A stretch of 37,597 bases of DNA from Verrucomicrobiota bacterium (GCA_028873125.1 JAGWMQ010000020.1:1-37597), one strand, 5' to 3'; positions 1 to 8,874 are shown, counted from the stretch's first letter. The notes: a model not told the origin generated them from the letters alone. A program made the numbers and translations.

Positions 1-123
1 CGAAACGTCCGAAATTTGAGTTCAACATGGCGCACGCGCAAACTGCGCGCAGACTGCCACCGTGTCGTCTGTGTTGAAAGAATCCATGACGACCACTTCG
101 TTCGCCTTAAACGACGGCAAAGT

Positions 124-840
124 TTAACATTCGGCACGCTGCCGCCGCTTGCGCCGCCGACGCGCGAGCTTGATCTTTCGAAAGGGAAGCCCCAAATACA
201 TTTTTCGAAACAACTTCAGCCGTTCAGTCCAAGTCGCCATATAGAACGGTTGCCCTTTCGGAACATACCAGTTGTTGACGCCCGTTCGCTTCACCACCCG
301 ATAGCCGTGCCGCGCCAGATGACGCTGCACGCCGAGTCCGTGCAGCCAATCTTCCACCAGCAAGACGGTAGGACGATGCCGGGACAGGTCGAAGCCGCGC
401 AGGACCTGAAGTTCCATGCCCTCAACATCAATGGACACAAAGTCGAGTTTCGGGTTGCCCGCCTCCGCCAGGATTTCATCCAACGTTCGCACTTCCACCT
501 CTTCCACTCGCTCAACAACAACGCCATCGTTCACGACGAGTCCTGATAATCCGTCGCCGCCCGCCGCGACATTGAGCCGCGCGCGGCCACGTTGCTCCGG
601 CGCGCTGAGGGCGCATTGAAAAACTCGGCTGCCGGGGCGTTGCTGACGCAGCAATTCACAGTTTCGGGCGATCGGCTCCACCAGCATGCCTCTCCAACCG
701 CGCTGCTCAAAGAACCAAGTTTGGCTGCACAGCGTGGGATGATTGGCACCGACCTCCACAAAGAAGCCTTCGGACTTACCTCCGAAGTATTTCCACAACA
801 ACAGGTCTTCACCAAACTGGGAATAGGAATTCATTTCCAT
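124..840 (-). CDS. FkbM-family methyltransferase
   Basis: ORF 124..918; likely start ATG at 840 (MEMNSYSQFGEDLLL). Motifs SQFGEDLLLWKYF, GFFVEVGANHP, LVEPIARNCELL, LDFVSIDVEGMELQVLRGFD are typical of FkbM methyltransferases. Confidence 0.9.
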   Translation of the reverse strand: MEMNSYSQFGEDLLLWKYFGGKSEGFFVEVGANHPTLCSQTWFFEQRGWRGMLVEPIARNCELLRQQRPGSRVFQCALSAPEQRGRARLNVAAGGDGLSGLVVNDGVVVERVEEVEVRTLDEILAEAGNPKLDFVSIDVEGMELQVLRGFDLSRHRPTVLLVEDWLHGLGVQRHLARHGYRVVKRTGVNNWYVPKGQPFYMATWTERLKLFRKMYLGLPFRKIKLARRRRKRRQRAEC

Positions 841-964
841 TGCAAAGTCATGATGCAAGAACCGGTCGCAATTGGCAACCGCAACCACGGAACACCGCAC
901 ACATTTCTTCCGATTCAACTCAATAAGCTTGGAATATCGCGGTGATACCGCTAGATTTAATTTC

Positions 965-2203
965 GTGACGAACGACCGCCTTCGTTTGCTTTACCTGACT
1001 TACGCTTTTCCACCGGGCGTGAGCGGACGGTTTCCTTCATTGAATCCCGCAGGCCATGCAACGGAGACCCGCATGGCGCAGGCGCTGTCGCAACTGGCTG
1101 AAGTTTCAACGGTCGGCATGATCGCGCGCGAGGTCTTCGGTCGGTTGGAGCCGCGGGATGACTCCCTCGGCCTCGAACATAAACTGCTGCTGTGGGACCG
1201 CCGCCCCGAGCTTTGGCATCGTTGGCACTCGTGGCGGCGGTTGCGTCGTTTCTACCTTGTGAGGATGGCCCGAGATGGTGCGCCCGACGTTTTGTTGGTG
1301 AAAAATCTGGGATCGATCTACAACTGTTTTGTGCGCTGGCTGCGGCGGCAATATCCTCGCCCGTTGATCGTGCTAATACTCGCTGACGCCAGACTTGGGC
1401 AAAAAATCCCACTCGCCAAGCGATTGCGTTACGCTTTCAAGCCGATGGTTACGTTGGATGAGTCCAAAGCCATTCTTTGGTTTGATGCCTGTATTTCGTT
1501 TGGAATCGGCACGCGGCGCTATTTTGAACCACGCGGCGTGCCTTGGATGTGGATGCCTTCTGCGTTCAACTTCCGCTACGACCCGCCACCCGCAGACCCG
1601 ATCCAAAACGAACCGATTCGGTTCGGCTATTTTGGAACGCTTGGAGCGCATTCCCATGTCGTTTGTCTGGTGCAGGCATTCCTCAATGCTGGAGTGCCCG
1701 GCACGCTGCACGCGTGCGGACATGGCGGATTGTCGGAAAGTTTGAAGCAACTTGCTGGCCGCCACCCGAATTTCCATTTTGACGGTCTCCTGCCCAAGCA
1801 ATCGGATTGCCTGCCTTGGGCGCAAAAAGTTGATGTTTTGATCAACCCGCGGCCTCCCGTCTTGGGGCTGGAAAACACCTTCCCGTCAAAAATTTTCGAG
1901 TATGCGATGACCGGCAAGGCGATTCTTTCCACCCGCACCGGCGGTGTGGACAAAGTTCTCGGTGAAGAAGGCCTTTACCTTGAAACTGAAAACTTTGAGG
2001 ATTCACTTCGTCAAAAGTTGCGCGAGGCGGCGGCGATGGACCGTGCCGAACTTCAACGTCGGGGCACAGCGATTCGCAACCGGATTCTCCGGGAGTTCAC
2101 TTGGGACAAACAGGCGCATCGAATGGTTGAATTTCTGACCAGAATCTTGAATAAACGCCCGGAGTTAGGGGTTGTTGGCGGCGGCCAATGTGGACAGCCT
2201 TGA
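965..2203 (+). CDS. Glycosyltransferase (GT4-like)
   Basis: Long ORF; LLYLTYAFPPG N-terminus, and C-terminal NTFPSKIFEYAMTGKAILSTRTGGV resembling the GT4 donor-binding region. GTG at 965 is a likely start. Confidence 0.75.
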   Translation: MTNDRLRLLYLTYAFPPGVSGRFPSLNPAGHATETRMAQALSQLAEVSTVGMIAREVFGRLEPRDDSLGLEHKLLLWDRRPELWHRWHSWRRLRRFYLVRMARDGAPDVLLVKNLGSIYNCFVRWLRRQYPRPLIVLILADARLGQKIPLAKRLRYAFKPMVTLDESKAILWFDACISFGIGTRRYFEPRGVPWMWMPSAFNFRYDPPPADPIQNEPIRFGYFGTLGAHSHVVCLVQAFLNAGVPGTLHACGHGGLSESLKQLAGRHPNFHFDGLLPKQSDCLPWAQKVDVLINPRPPVLGLENTFPSKIFEYAMTGKAILSTRTGGVDKVLGEEGLYLETENFEDSLRQKLREAAAMDRAELQRRGTAIRNRILREFTWDKQAHRMVEFLTRILNKRPELGVVGGGQCGQP

Positions 2204-2239
2204 TTTGCCACGCCACTTTCCATAGTCTTTCGCGCGTTG

Positions 2240-3517
2240 ATGCAATCCCTGAATTCCATCGCTGTATTCGGGCTCGGCAAACTGGGTTCCTGTATCGCTG
2301 CGACGCTGGCGGCGCGCGAATTCAATATCACGGGCGTGGACATAGACGCGGAGAAGGTGCGGCGCGTCAATGCCGGCGAGCCGCCCGTGGAGGAGCCGCT
2401 GCTGGCCGAAACCATCCGCAAAGGGCGTGGTCGCCTGCGCGCCACCACCGACGTGCGCGAGGCGCAGGACACGGACGCTTCGTTTTATATTCCGCCATCA
2501 CCCAGCCTGTTGGACGGCAGTTTTTCGAGCGAATTCCTGCTGCGAGCCATGCAGCCGATGGCGCGGGCGATTCGCGCCACCGGCAAAACCGGACATTTGT
2601 TTGTCGTGAACTCGACCACCACGCCGGGGGCGATGAGAAATGTCATCCTTCCCACGCTGGAGCATGAGACCGGCTGGACTTGCGGCCGCGAATTTGGCTT
2701 GTGTTACAACCCGGAATTCATTGCGCTGGGGAATGTCATCCGTGGCCTGCTTGAACCGGACATGGTTCTGATCGGCGAATCGGATGCCGCCAGCGGAGAA
2801 CGGCTGGCGGATTTGTATCGGCGTTACAACACGAACCGGCCGCACATGGCCCGAATGTCTCTGACCAGCGCGGAACTGACCAAGATTTCGGTGAACAGCT
2901 ATATCACCATGAAAATCAGTTTTACCAACCAACTTCGCCTTATCGCCGGATCATTTCCCGATGCGAACATCCACGACATCCTTGCGGCGATTGGCAGCGA
3001 CTCCCGCATCGGGTCCAAATTCCTTCGGTCGGGCTTGAGTTACGGCGGCCCTTGTTTTCCGCGAGACAACCGGCTGGTGGCCTATACCGCCCGGCAGCGC
3101 GGCTTGGAAGCGCCGTTGGCGGAAGCCACTGACCGCTTGAATGAATCCACCAAAGATTCGCTCGTGGAACAGGTTTTATCCCTGACCAGCCCCGGCGATA
3201 CCGTCGTGATCCTCGGCATGGCTTACCGCCCCGACACCTATATTGTGGAGGAATCCGCCGGACTGTTTCTGGCGCAGCATTTGAAGCAACGAGGTTGTCG
3301 CCTGCTCGTCCACGATTACCAGGCCAAGCCCGACAACAGCCCAAGCCTGATTGAGTTTGAAAACTTGGATTCACCCGATGCGCTCCTGCAACATTCCAAA
3401 ATCAGTGTGGTCGTCATCTGCTGCCCTTGGCCGCAATATAGCCGCACCCTGCTGCCGCCAGACGCAAAACTGATTGATCCGTGGGGAATCCGGCGATTCT
3501 GCTCACCGGCGGGATGA
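2240..3517 (+). CDS. UDP-glucose/GDP-mannose dehydrogenase family protein
   Basis: N-terminal Rossmann IAVFGLGKLGSCIAATLA, NSTTTPGAM, YNPEFIALGNVI, catalytic Cys motif GGPCFPRDN. Confidence 0.9.
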   Translation: MQSLNSIAVFGLGKLGSCIAATLAAREFNITGVDIDAEKVRRVNAGEPPVEEPLLAETIRKGRGRLRATTDVREAQDTDASFYIPPSPSLLDGSFSSEFLLRAMQPMARAIRATGKTGHLFVVNSTTTPGAMRNVILPTLEHETGWTCGREFGLCYNPEFIALGNVIRGLLEPDMVLIGESDAASGERLADLYRRYNTNRPHMARMSLTSAELTKISVNSYITMKISFTNQLRLIAGSFPDANIHDILAAIGSDSRIGSKFLRSGLSYGGPCFPRDNRLVAYTARQRGLEAPLAEATDRLNESTKDSLVEQVLSLTSPGDTVVILGMAYRPDTYIVEESAGLFLAQHLKQRGCRLLVHDYQAKPDNSPSLIEFENLDSPDALLQHSKISVVVICCPWPQYSRTLLPPDAKLIDPWGIRRFCSPAG

Positions 3518-3520
3518 ATT

Positions 3521-4588
3521 TCAACTGACCGGCGGCTGGCTGCCTGCGTCCGCCTGCGTGCTTTGCACGGTGCGAATGAGTTTCTCCGTCTCAATCCCGC
3601 ACAAAAATTGTTCGCCGGGTTCGCTTCGCCCCACAATCGTCCGGTGGCCTTTGCCTGCGGGCACCCAAGCCTTCCGGCCCGGATTGGGCCAGAACCACGA
3701 GACCGTGGGCGTGCCGGCCATCAACGCCAGATGCAGCGTGCCGGTGTCGCCGCAAAAATGCAGCGCGCCGTGTTGAATGACCGCCGCAAGCTGGATCAGA
3801 TTCAAATTGCCGGCGAACACACGCCACGGTTTTCGCGGAAGCGACGCGAGCAGTTCGGTCATTTTTTTCCGCTCGCGTTCCGTTGGCGCGCAGGACAACG
3901 CTAGTTTTTTTTCGGGAAATGTTCTTTCGAGCGCGCCGATGAATTCCACAAGTTGCGCCGGCGACAGTTCCTTGTAATCGGTGGTCGTGAATGGGCTGAT
4001 GTGAAAATAAGTTTTTGCGTCGGCTTCGGCAATTTTCGCCGCGCGCAAATTGTCAGCGGCAATTTCAACGTGAAACTCGGGCTGTGTGAAAGGAAAACCC
4101 GCTTTTTCCAAACAGCGGCAGCGTTGCGCGTAAATCGGCTCGTTCCAAAACGAATGTTGCACATGAGCGGTGAACATTTGTTTCCAAAACGGCGGTCCGC
4201 CGCCTTCGGGCGTTCGCCCGAGCCGCTCGCGCGCGCCGCTCAAAAACGTCAGCCAGATCGAACGGTCGGAGCCGTTGAGGTTGATGAGTGCGTCGAATTT
4301 TTCCTTCCGCAGGCGCGAAACCATCTCAAAATTTTCCCGCAATGTCGCGTGACGCGGGAACCTCATGTAACCCCAGACGCGATCCACCCACGGCACGCAA
4401 TCCATGAGCGAAGTGACGTGCTCGGCCACGGCACAATGCAATTCCGCCCGTGGATAGGCTTGGCGGACCATCCACAGCGCGGGGAGCAAATGAACAGTGT
4501 CGCCGAGAAAGCCAAGGTCAAGAACCATGACCTTCTGCGCGCCACGCGTTCGCTCCAGAAAATTTTTTGGTGATGCCGAGCCCGTCAT
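3521..4588 (-). CDS. Glycosyltransferase family 9 (heptosyltransferase-like)
   Basis: KVMVLDLGFLGDTVHLLPALWMVRQAYPRAELH N-terminus; GALHFCGDTGTLHLALMAGTPTVSWFWPN GT9 C-terminal motif. Confidence 0.88.
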   Translation of the reverse strand: MTGSASPKNFLERTRGAQKVMVLDLGFLGDTVHLLPALWMVRQAYPRAELHCAVAEHVTSLMDCVPWVDRVWGYMRFPRHATLRENFEMVSRLRKEKFDALINLNGSDRSIWLTFLSGARERLGRTPEGGGPPFWKQMFTAHVQHSFWNEPIYAQRCRCLEKAGFPFTQPEFHVEIAADNLRAAKIAEADAKTYFHISPFTTTDYKELSPAQLVEFIGALERTFPEKKLALSCAPTERERKKMTELLASLPRKPWRVFAGNLNLIQLAAVIQHGALHFCGDTGTLHLALMAGTPTVSWFWPNPGRKAWVPAGKGHRTIVGRSEPGEQFLCGIETEKLIRTVQSTQADAGSQPPVS

Positions 4589-4669
4589 TTCCTGCCGTCA
4601 ATGTTAGCGGGCGGCTCATGATTTGAAAATAAAACTCACCTTTTCTTCCTTTGACCGCCGAAAATATAA

Positions 4670-4786
4670 GACCTCTGAAGAACTCAATTTTGGGTAGCAG
4701 CCACCGTGAGTCGGCCCCATTTCTTCTTTGGGTTTTGAATGAGATCAGAGCGGACGCACGTCCGCTGCTACAGTTTTTCAGAGGTC
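4670..4786. repeat. MITE-like inverted-repeat element (about 117 bp)
   Basis: Terminal inverted repeats GACCTCTGAAGAACT (4670-4684) and AGTTTTTCAGAGGTC (4772-4786), one mismatch. Internal GTAGCAG...CTGCTAC pair and inner hairpin AGCGGACG-CA-CGTCCGCT (4749-4766). No coding content. Confidence 0.65.
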
Positions 4787-5054
4787 CCAATACGCCAGCC
4801 TCCAATGTTAAACTTTCTGCTCAAAGCCTGGAGCCTGGCCAAACCTTGCCGGCTGCGATTGTTCCTCAGGGTGCCGGCCGCTTTCCGGGTGGATGCTTTT
4901 CTTCGCTCCTCGTACGGTGACGGTTCGATGATCGTTCGATCAACCTTCGAGGAGGTTTGGAGCGCGCAAGATTCAAGGAGATGGCAGCGGCGGCAGGGTG
5001 GTGAAGGTTCGCAGGTTTTGCTGAGGGCGCAAGGGGCTGGACGAACACGCGATT

Positions 5055-5474
5055 TTAACGCCAGGGGGACGGCAACAGGGAGTGCAGCGAAGTGACTTTG
5101 ATCCGGGAAACGCGGAAGATCGGTTTGCCGGGCAACTCGCTGGTGACAAATTCGTCCGCGCCTTGCCGGAGGGCGGCCGCCAGATTCAAAGCGTCGCCGG
5201 CGGCCAGGCCGTGTTTTTTGGCCAATGCCATCGCCGCCTTGCCCAAGGCCTCGCTGAACGGCTCGCAACCCGAGGCCAGGGAAAAATGTTCGTGGTAAAA
5301 TTCCACTTCCGCCTGGCGTTTTTCAAAGGTGGGTTTGGGCAACAATTCCAATTGGACATTCTCGCAGGTGACAAATTCGCGGGAATCATCTTCCAAAATG
5401 GCGGCGGCAACATCGTGAAGTTCGCCTCGCTTCCACGCCGCAAGCAAAACGCCCGAATCCAGAAAGGTTTTCAA
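5055..5474 (-). CDS. PIN-domain ribonuclease toxin-like protein
   Basis: KTFLDSGVLLAAW, VQLELLPKP, AAGDALNLAAALRQGADEFVTSE give the acidic D..E..D PIN pattern. TTG start at 5474 overlaps the stop of the upstream antitoxin-like gene (TTGA). Confidence 0.75.
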   Translation of the reverse strand: MKTFLDSGVLLAAWKRGELHDVAAAILEDDSREFVTCENVQLELLPKPTFEKRQAEVEFYHEHFSLASGCEPFSEALGKAAMALAKKHGLAAGDALNLAAALRQGADEFVTSELPGKPIFRVSRIKVTSLHSLLPSPWR

Positions 5475-5734
5475 TGAAACCTCCCGCGGCGCTCCTGCAG
5501 TTCGCGCGCGATGCCTTCGGCGTCCAAAGGTTCGCCGCGTTCGGCGCGGCCCTTGTCCAAAATCGCTTTCAGCCGCCGGCCGCGTTCGGTGGTCGGCTGC
5601 CATTCCGATTCCCGACGGCGGATTTTTTCCTCCAATGCCGAAAGGATGAACCGGCTGCGGCCCTTGTGCGCGCCGGGCAACGCGCGGAAAATTTTCATCG
5701 GCACTTTCACGCTCACGAGTTTCGTATTGGTCAT
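5471..5734 (-). CDS. Antitoxin-like protein paired with the PIN gene
   Basis: Small ORF MTNTKLVSVKVPMKIFRALPGAHKGRSRFILSALEEKIRRRE directly upstream of and overlapping the PIN ORF; RHH/Phd-like size and charge. Confidence 0.6.
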   Translation of the reverse strand: MTNTKLVSVKVPMKIFRALPGAHKGRSRFILSALEEKIRRRESEWQPTTERGRRLKAILDKGRAERGEPLDAEGIARELQERRGRFH

Positions 5735-5810
5735 ACCAAGAGTATTACGGCTACGCGGCGCAGGGTCAAGCCCCGAGGCAATCAACGCGGGATTTCTTCG
5801 GATTCACGCC

Positions 5811-5885
5811 GGCGGCGGCAGGGTGGTGAAAGGGCTGGTCATGCTCCCGGATTTTTTGCTCCAGACGCCAACCTGTTTTGACAGA
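5811..5885 (-). pseudogene. 3'-terminal fragment of an AbiEii-like nucleotidyltransferase gene
   Basis: Translated minus strand reads RLEQKIREHDQPF, matching RLEQKIRDHARPF at the C-terminus of the nucleotidyltransferase at 6721-7312. Confidence 0.6.
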
Positions 5886-5931
5886 ATGAAAAATTGCTCC
5901 GGGAAATCCCGGTGAAAATCGTGAAACGGGA

Positions 5932-6357
5932 TCACGCCTGCCACACCAGCGCGGAACGAAACGCCCGCGGCGTGACACAAGCAATGCCGCAGGGCTTTTC
6001 CAGCACCAGCAAATCCGGGTCCGTGGTCACCAGCCAGGCAGCCCGGCAGGCCACCGCCGACATGATCACCGGATCGTCTTTGGCATCCCGGGAGGTTTTG
6101 CGGATGGGAATGTCATCGGCCATTTTGGACGCCGCTTTCAACCACAGCAGCCAGTTGGCCCAGTTTGGATTTTTCCAGCGCGGCTCGCTGGCCGCCACGC
6201 GCTCCACCACTTCCGCCCATTCTTCGGTCAAAAACGGAGTGCGAAACGACTGAAACCCGCCTGCCGCGAGCAGACGCAACACGCGGCGCGCATCGCCGCG
6301 CCAGCCAATCGCGGAAACCACCACAGAACTGTCGAGCACCGCGCGCGGCTTATGCAC
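5932..6357 (-). CDS. PIN-domain toxin (COG1569-like)
   Basis: AVLDSSVVVSAIGWRGDARRVLRLL, FLTEEWAEVVERV, AKDDPVIMSAVACRAAWLVTTDPDLLVL. Confidence 0.82.
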   Translation of the reverse strand: MHKPRAVLDSSVVVSAIGWRGDARRVLRLLAAGGFQSFRTPFLTEEWAEVVERVAASEPRWKNPNWANWLLWLKAASKMADDIPIRKTSRDAKDDPVIMSAVACRAAWLVTTDPDLLVLEKPCGIACVTPRAFRSALVWQA

Positions 6358-6595
6358 GGCGCTCCTGCTTCACCCGGCGGACCATCCGCAAAACTGACTT
6401 GGATTCCGGCTCATTGGAGCCATCGCTGTCCATCCGCTCAAACTGCCGGCGCAGTTCGGCCTGTTCCTGCTCCTGCCGCGCGCGGATCAGTTCGCGGACG
6501 ACGTCGCTCGCGCTGGAAAACCCGCCCGCTTCCCGCCGGGCATTCAACCAACTCTTTTGCTTGTCCGTCACCGAGATGTTTAACGTGCTTGCCAT
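6350..6595 (-). CDS. ParD/CopG-type ribbon-helix-helix antitoxin
   Basis: MASTLNISVTDKQKSWLNARREAGGFSSASDVVRELIRARQEQEQ is a ParD-like RHH. Its 3' end overlaps the PIN start by 8 nt. Confidence 0.82.
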   Translation of the reverse strand: MASTLNISVTDKQKSWLNARREAGGFSSASDVVRELIRARQEQEQAELRRQFERMDSDGSNEPESKSVLRMVRRVKQERRA

Positions 6596-6720
6596 ATTGT
6601 CAGGTTAGTGCTTTGGCTTATCTTGTCAAGATTCGCCATCCTGGGCCGCTCTGGCGCCAGCCCAACGCTGCACGAGCAGGCTTCTCTGCCACCCATGATC
6701 CAGGCCGGCCTTCAAGATTT

Positions 6721-7312
6721 TCACTGTAGCGGCGGGAGCGTGGTGAACGGTCGTGCGTGGTCGCGGATTTTCTGCTCCAGACGCTCCAACTTGTCGGGTT
6801 GTTCCTGCAAGGCGAGCAGCGGCTTCAATTCGCGGCGGACCAGCGCGAAATCCAGTTTCCCCTTTTGCCGGGCAAGGATGCCGTTCACGTCCACCCAATC
6901 CTGTTCCCGCCCGGCGAAACATTTGTGGACGAGCAAGTCCTCCGCCGAGCACGTGCGCAGTGCGCCCTCCGGGATTTTCCAAAGCGAACTGCGCTCGATG
7001 GAACGTCGCTCGAAATCAATCCCGCCCAGCGCGACATCCACGGATGTGCCGTGCCGGTTGACCAGCAACATCACCCGACTTTTGAGTGCCATTTCCAGGG
7101 AACCGGGAGGGCGGAATTTATAATCGCGAAGCCAGATTTCGATGAATTTCTCCTCGCCCCCCAAAACCCGTGAGCAACGTCAAATCCACGTAGGTTGTCA
7201 ATCGCGGTTCGCCCCAGCGCTGCACCGCCAGACCGCCGATGATGCAAAAACTCCATTTCTGGCTTTCGCACAGACGTTGAATTTCCAAAGCCGTGAGATA
7301 AAGCCCGGTCAT
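6721..7312 (-). pseudogene. Nucleotidyltransferase (AbiEii/DUF6036-like), frameshifted
   Basis: ORF 7118..7312 (MTGLYLTALEIQRLCESQKWSFCIIGGLAVQRWGEPRLTTYVDLTLLTGFGG) joins ORF 6721..7164 (GGEEKFIEIWLRDYKF...LERLEQKIRDHARPFTTLPPLQ) across a G6 tract near 7159-7164. One G fewer restores a single ORF. Confidence 0.8.
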
Positions 7313-7563
7313 CGCAGTTTTTTGAAAAGCGCCTGCTGCTCAATCAGGCCGGAGGTCTTTTCCGGATCGCGCCAGGCGTCGGAAATGGACTGAATCCCCT
7401 CAATTTGCTCCCAGGCCTGTTCCTCCGTGAGCATTTGCAGTTCGTAACGCCGCATTTCTTCGAGGGCCACGGCGGCGCGGCGCCATTGCTCCATCCAGCG
7501 GCGCTGCTCTTCCGGCGTGACAGCTAACTTCATCCATTGGAAGTGTAACCGAGCTGTCCGCAA
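7309..7563 (-). CDS. Small protein coupled to the nucleotidyltransferase (possible antitoxin/partner)
   Basis: 84-aa ORF whose stop overlaps the nucleotidyltransferase ATG (ATGA, 7312-7309); no recognised domain. Confidence 0.55.
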   Translation of the reverse strand: MRTARLHFQWMKLAVTPEEQRRWMEQWRRAAVALEEMRRYELQMLTEEQAWEQIEGIQSISDAWRDPEKTSGLIEQQALFKKLR

Positions 7564-7750
7564 GCGTCAGGCGAAAAAGATAGCGTCCTAATCTGAAATC
7601 TTTTTTTTTCCTCGCTGGCTTCGAGCGTTTTATTGAGGGTTTTCCCAATCGAAGTTCCCTCGTTGCGCCGTTTGCGGCCTTTTGCGGCGAATTCAACAAA
7701 ACGCTCGCCAACTTCCAGCGACCGCCAACATTATTGCCGGCACAAGACAA

Positions 7751-8806
7751 ATGGAAACGGCGCCTAAAATCCTGGCCATCCAGTTCAAATACTTCGGCGA
7801 CGCGGTGCTGATGACGCCGGCGTTGCGGGCGCTTCGGGAACGTTTTCCAGAGGGCGCCTTGCACGCGCTGGTGCCGGAGGAAATCGCGCCCTTGCTCGAA
7901 CATTTGCCGTGGCTCAATCGCGTCTGGCCCATGCCGCGCCGGCGCGGACACGCCGGTTTCAAACAAACCTGGCCCGTCATTAGCGCGTTGCGCCGCGAGC
8001 ATTTTGACCGGTCGGTGGATTTTGCCGGGAACGACCGTGGCGCGATCTTGAGTCTGCTGGCGGGTGCGCGGCAGCGGTTGGGGCCGGTGGAAGCCGGAGG
8101 CTTTCTGGGCCGCCGGTTTTGTTACAATCGGCGCGTGCCGTCCGCGCCGCTCCACCAGCATGAGTCACTGCGGCTGGCGGAGGTTTTGGCCGGCTGGGAC
8201 ATTCCGCCGCCCGTGTCGCTGGAGCCGGAGATTCGGGCGGACCCGGCGCTGGCCGGGGCCGCCCAAAAAATCCTGCCACTACCGGCAGTGATTTGCCACA
8301 TGGCATCAAGCCAGCCGAACCGCCAATGGCCGGTCAAACACTGGGCGGCCTTTTGCCGGCTGGCGGCGGCGGCGGGTTGGCGGCTCACTTTTACCACGGC
8401 CAGAGGCGTTCGCGAACAAGCATTGACGGTTGAATTGAACAAACTTGCCCCCGACGCATCGGTCCTGCCCTTGATTCCCGAAATGCCGCTGTTCCTGGCG
8501 GTATTGCGGCGCGCGGCGGCTTTCATTTCCGGCGACACGGGCCCGCTGCATTTTGCCGCCGGCCTGGGCGTGCCGACGATCTCGCTTTTTGGTCCGAGTT
8601 CACCCGCACGCTGGGCGCCGGTCGGCAAACGGCACCGGGTCTTGACAGGGAGCCCTTGTTTTTGCGATGGCCATGCGAGTGTCTGCCAAAGCGCCCGGCA
8701 TTGCCTCAAGGCGATCACGCCAGAGGAGGTTTTGGATTGCCTGCAAGCCGTGCTGGCGTCGAACCGTTCGCCCAGGCCGCAGCCGGATGACCACGGGGCA
8801 GATTGA
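7751..8806 (+). CDS. Glycosyltransferase family 9 (heptosyltransferase, WaaF/RfaF-like)
   Basis: ILAIQFKYFGDAVLMTPALRALRERFP; FISGDTGPLHFAAGLGVPTISLFGPSSPARWAPVG. Confidence 0.92.
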   Translation: METAPKILAIQFKYFGDAVLMTPALRALRERFPEGALHALVPEEIAPLLEHLPWLNRVWPMPRRRGHAGFKQTWPVISALRREHFDRSVDFAGNDRGAILSLLAGARQRLGPVEAGGFLGRRFCYNRRVPSAPLHQHESLRLAEVLAGWDIPPPVSLEPEIRADPALAGAAQKILPLPAVICHMASSQPNRQWPVKHWAAFCRLAAAAGWRLTFTTARGVREQALTVELNKLAPDASVLPLIPEMPLFLAVLRRAAAFISGDTGPLHFAAGLGVPTISLFGPSSPARWAPVGKRHRVLTGSPCFCDGHASVCQSARHCLKAITPEEVLDCLQAVLASNRSPRPQPDDHGAD

Positions 8807-8874
8807 TCCGGGAACCGAGGTGGGGAAGGGGTATCCACGATTCTCGAATCGCGCATGGGAGATTTGAATCCCAA

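Noticed and set aside
7595-7612. T9 tract upstream of the second GT9 gene as a terminator
   Set aside because: No convincing GC-rich stem directly before it in the right orientation; may just be a homopolymer.
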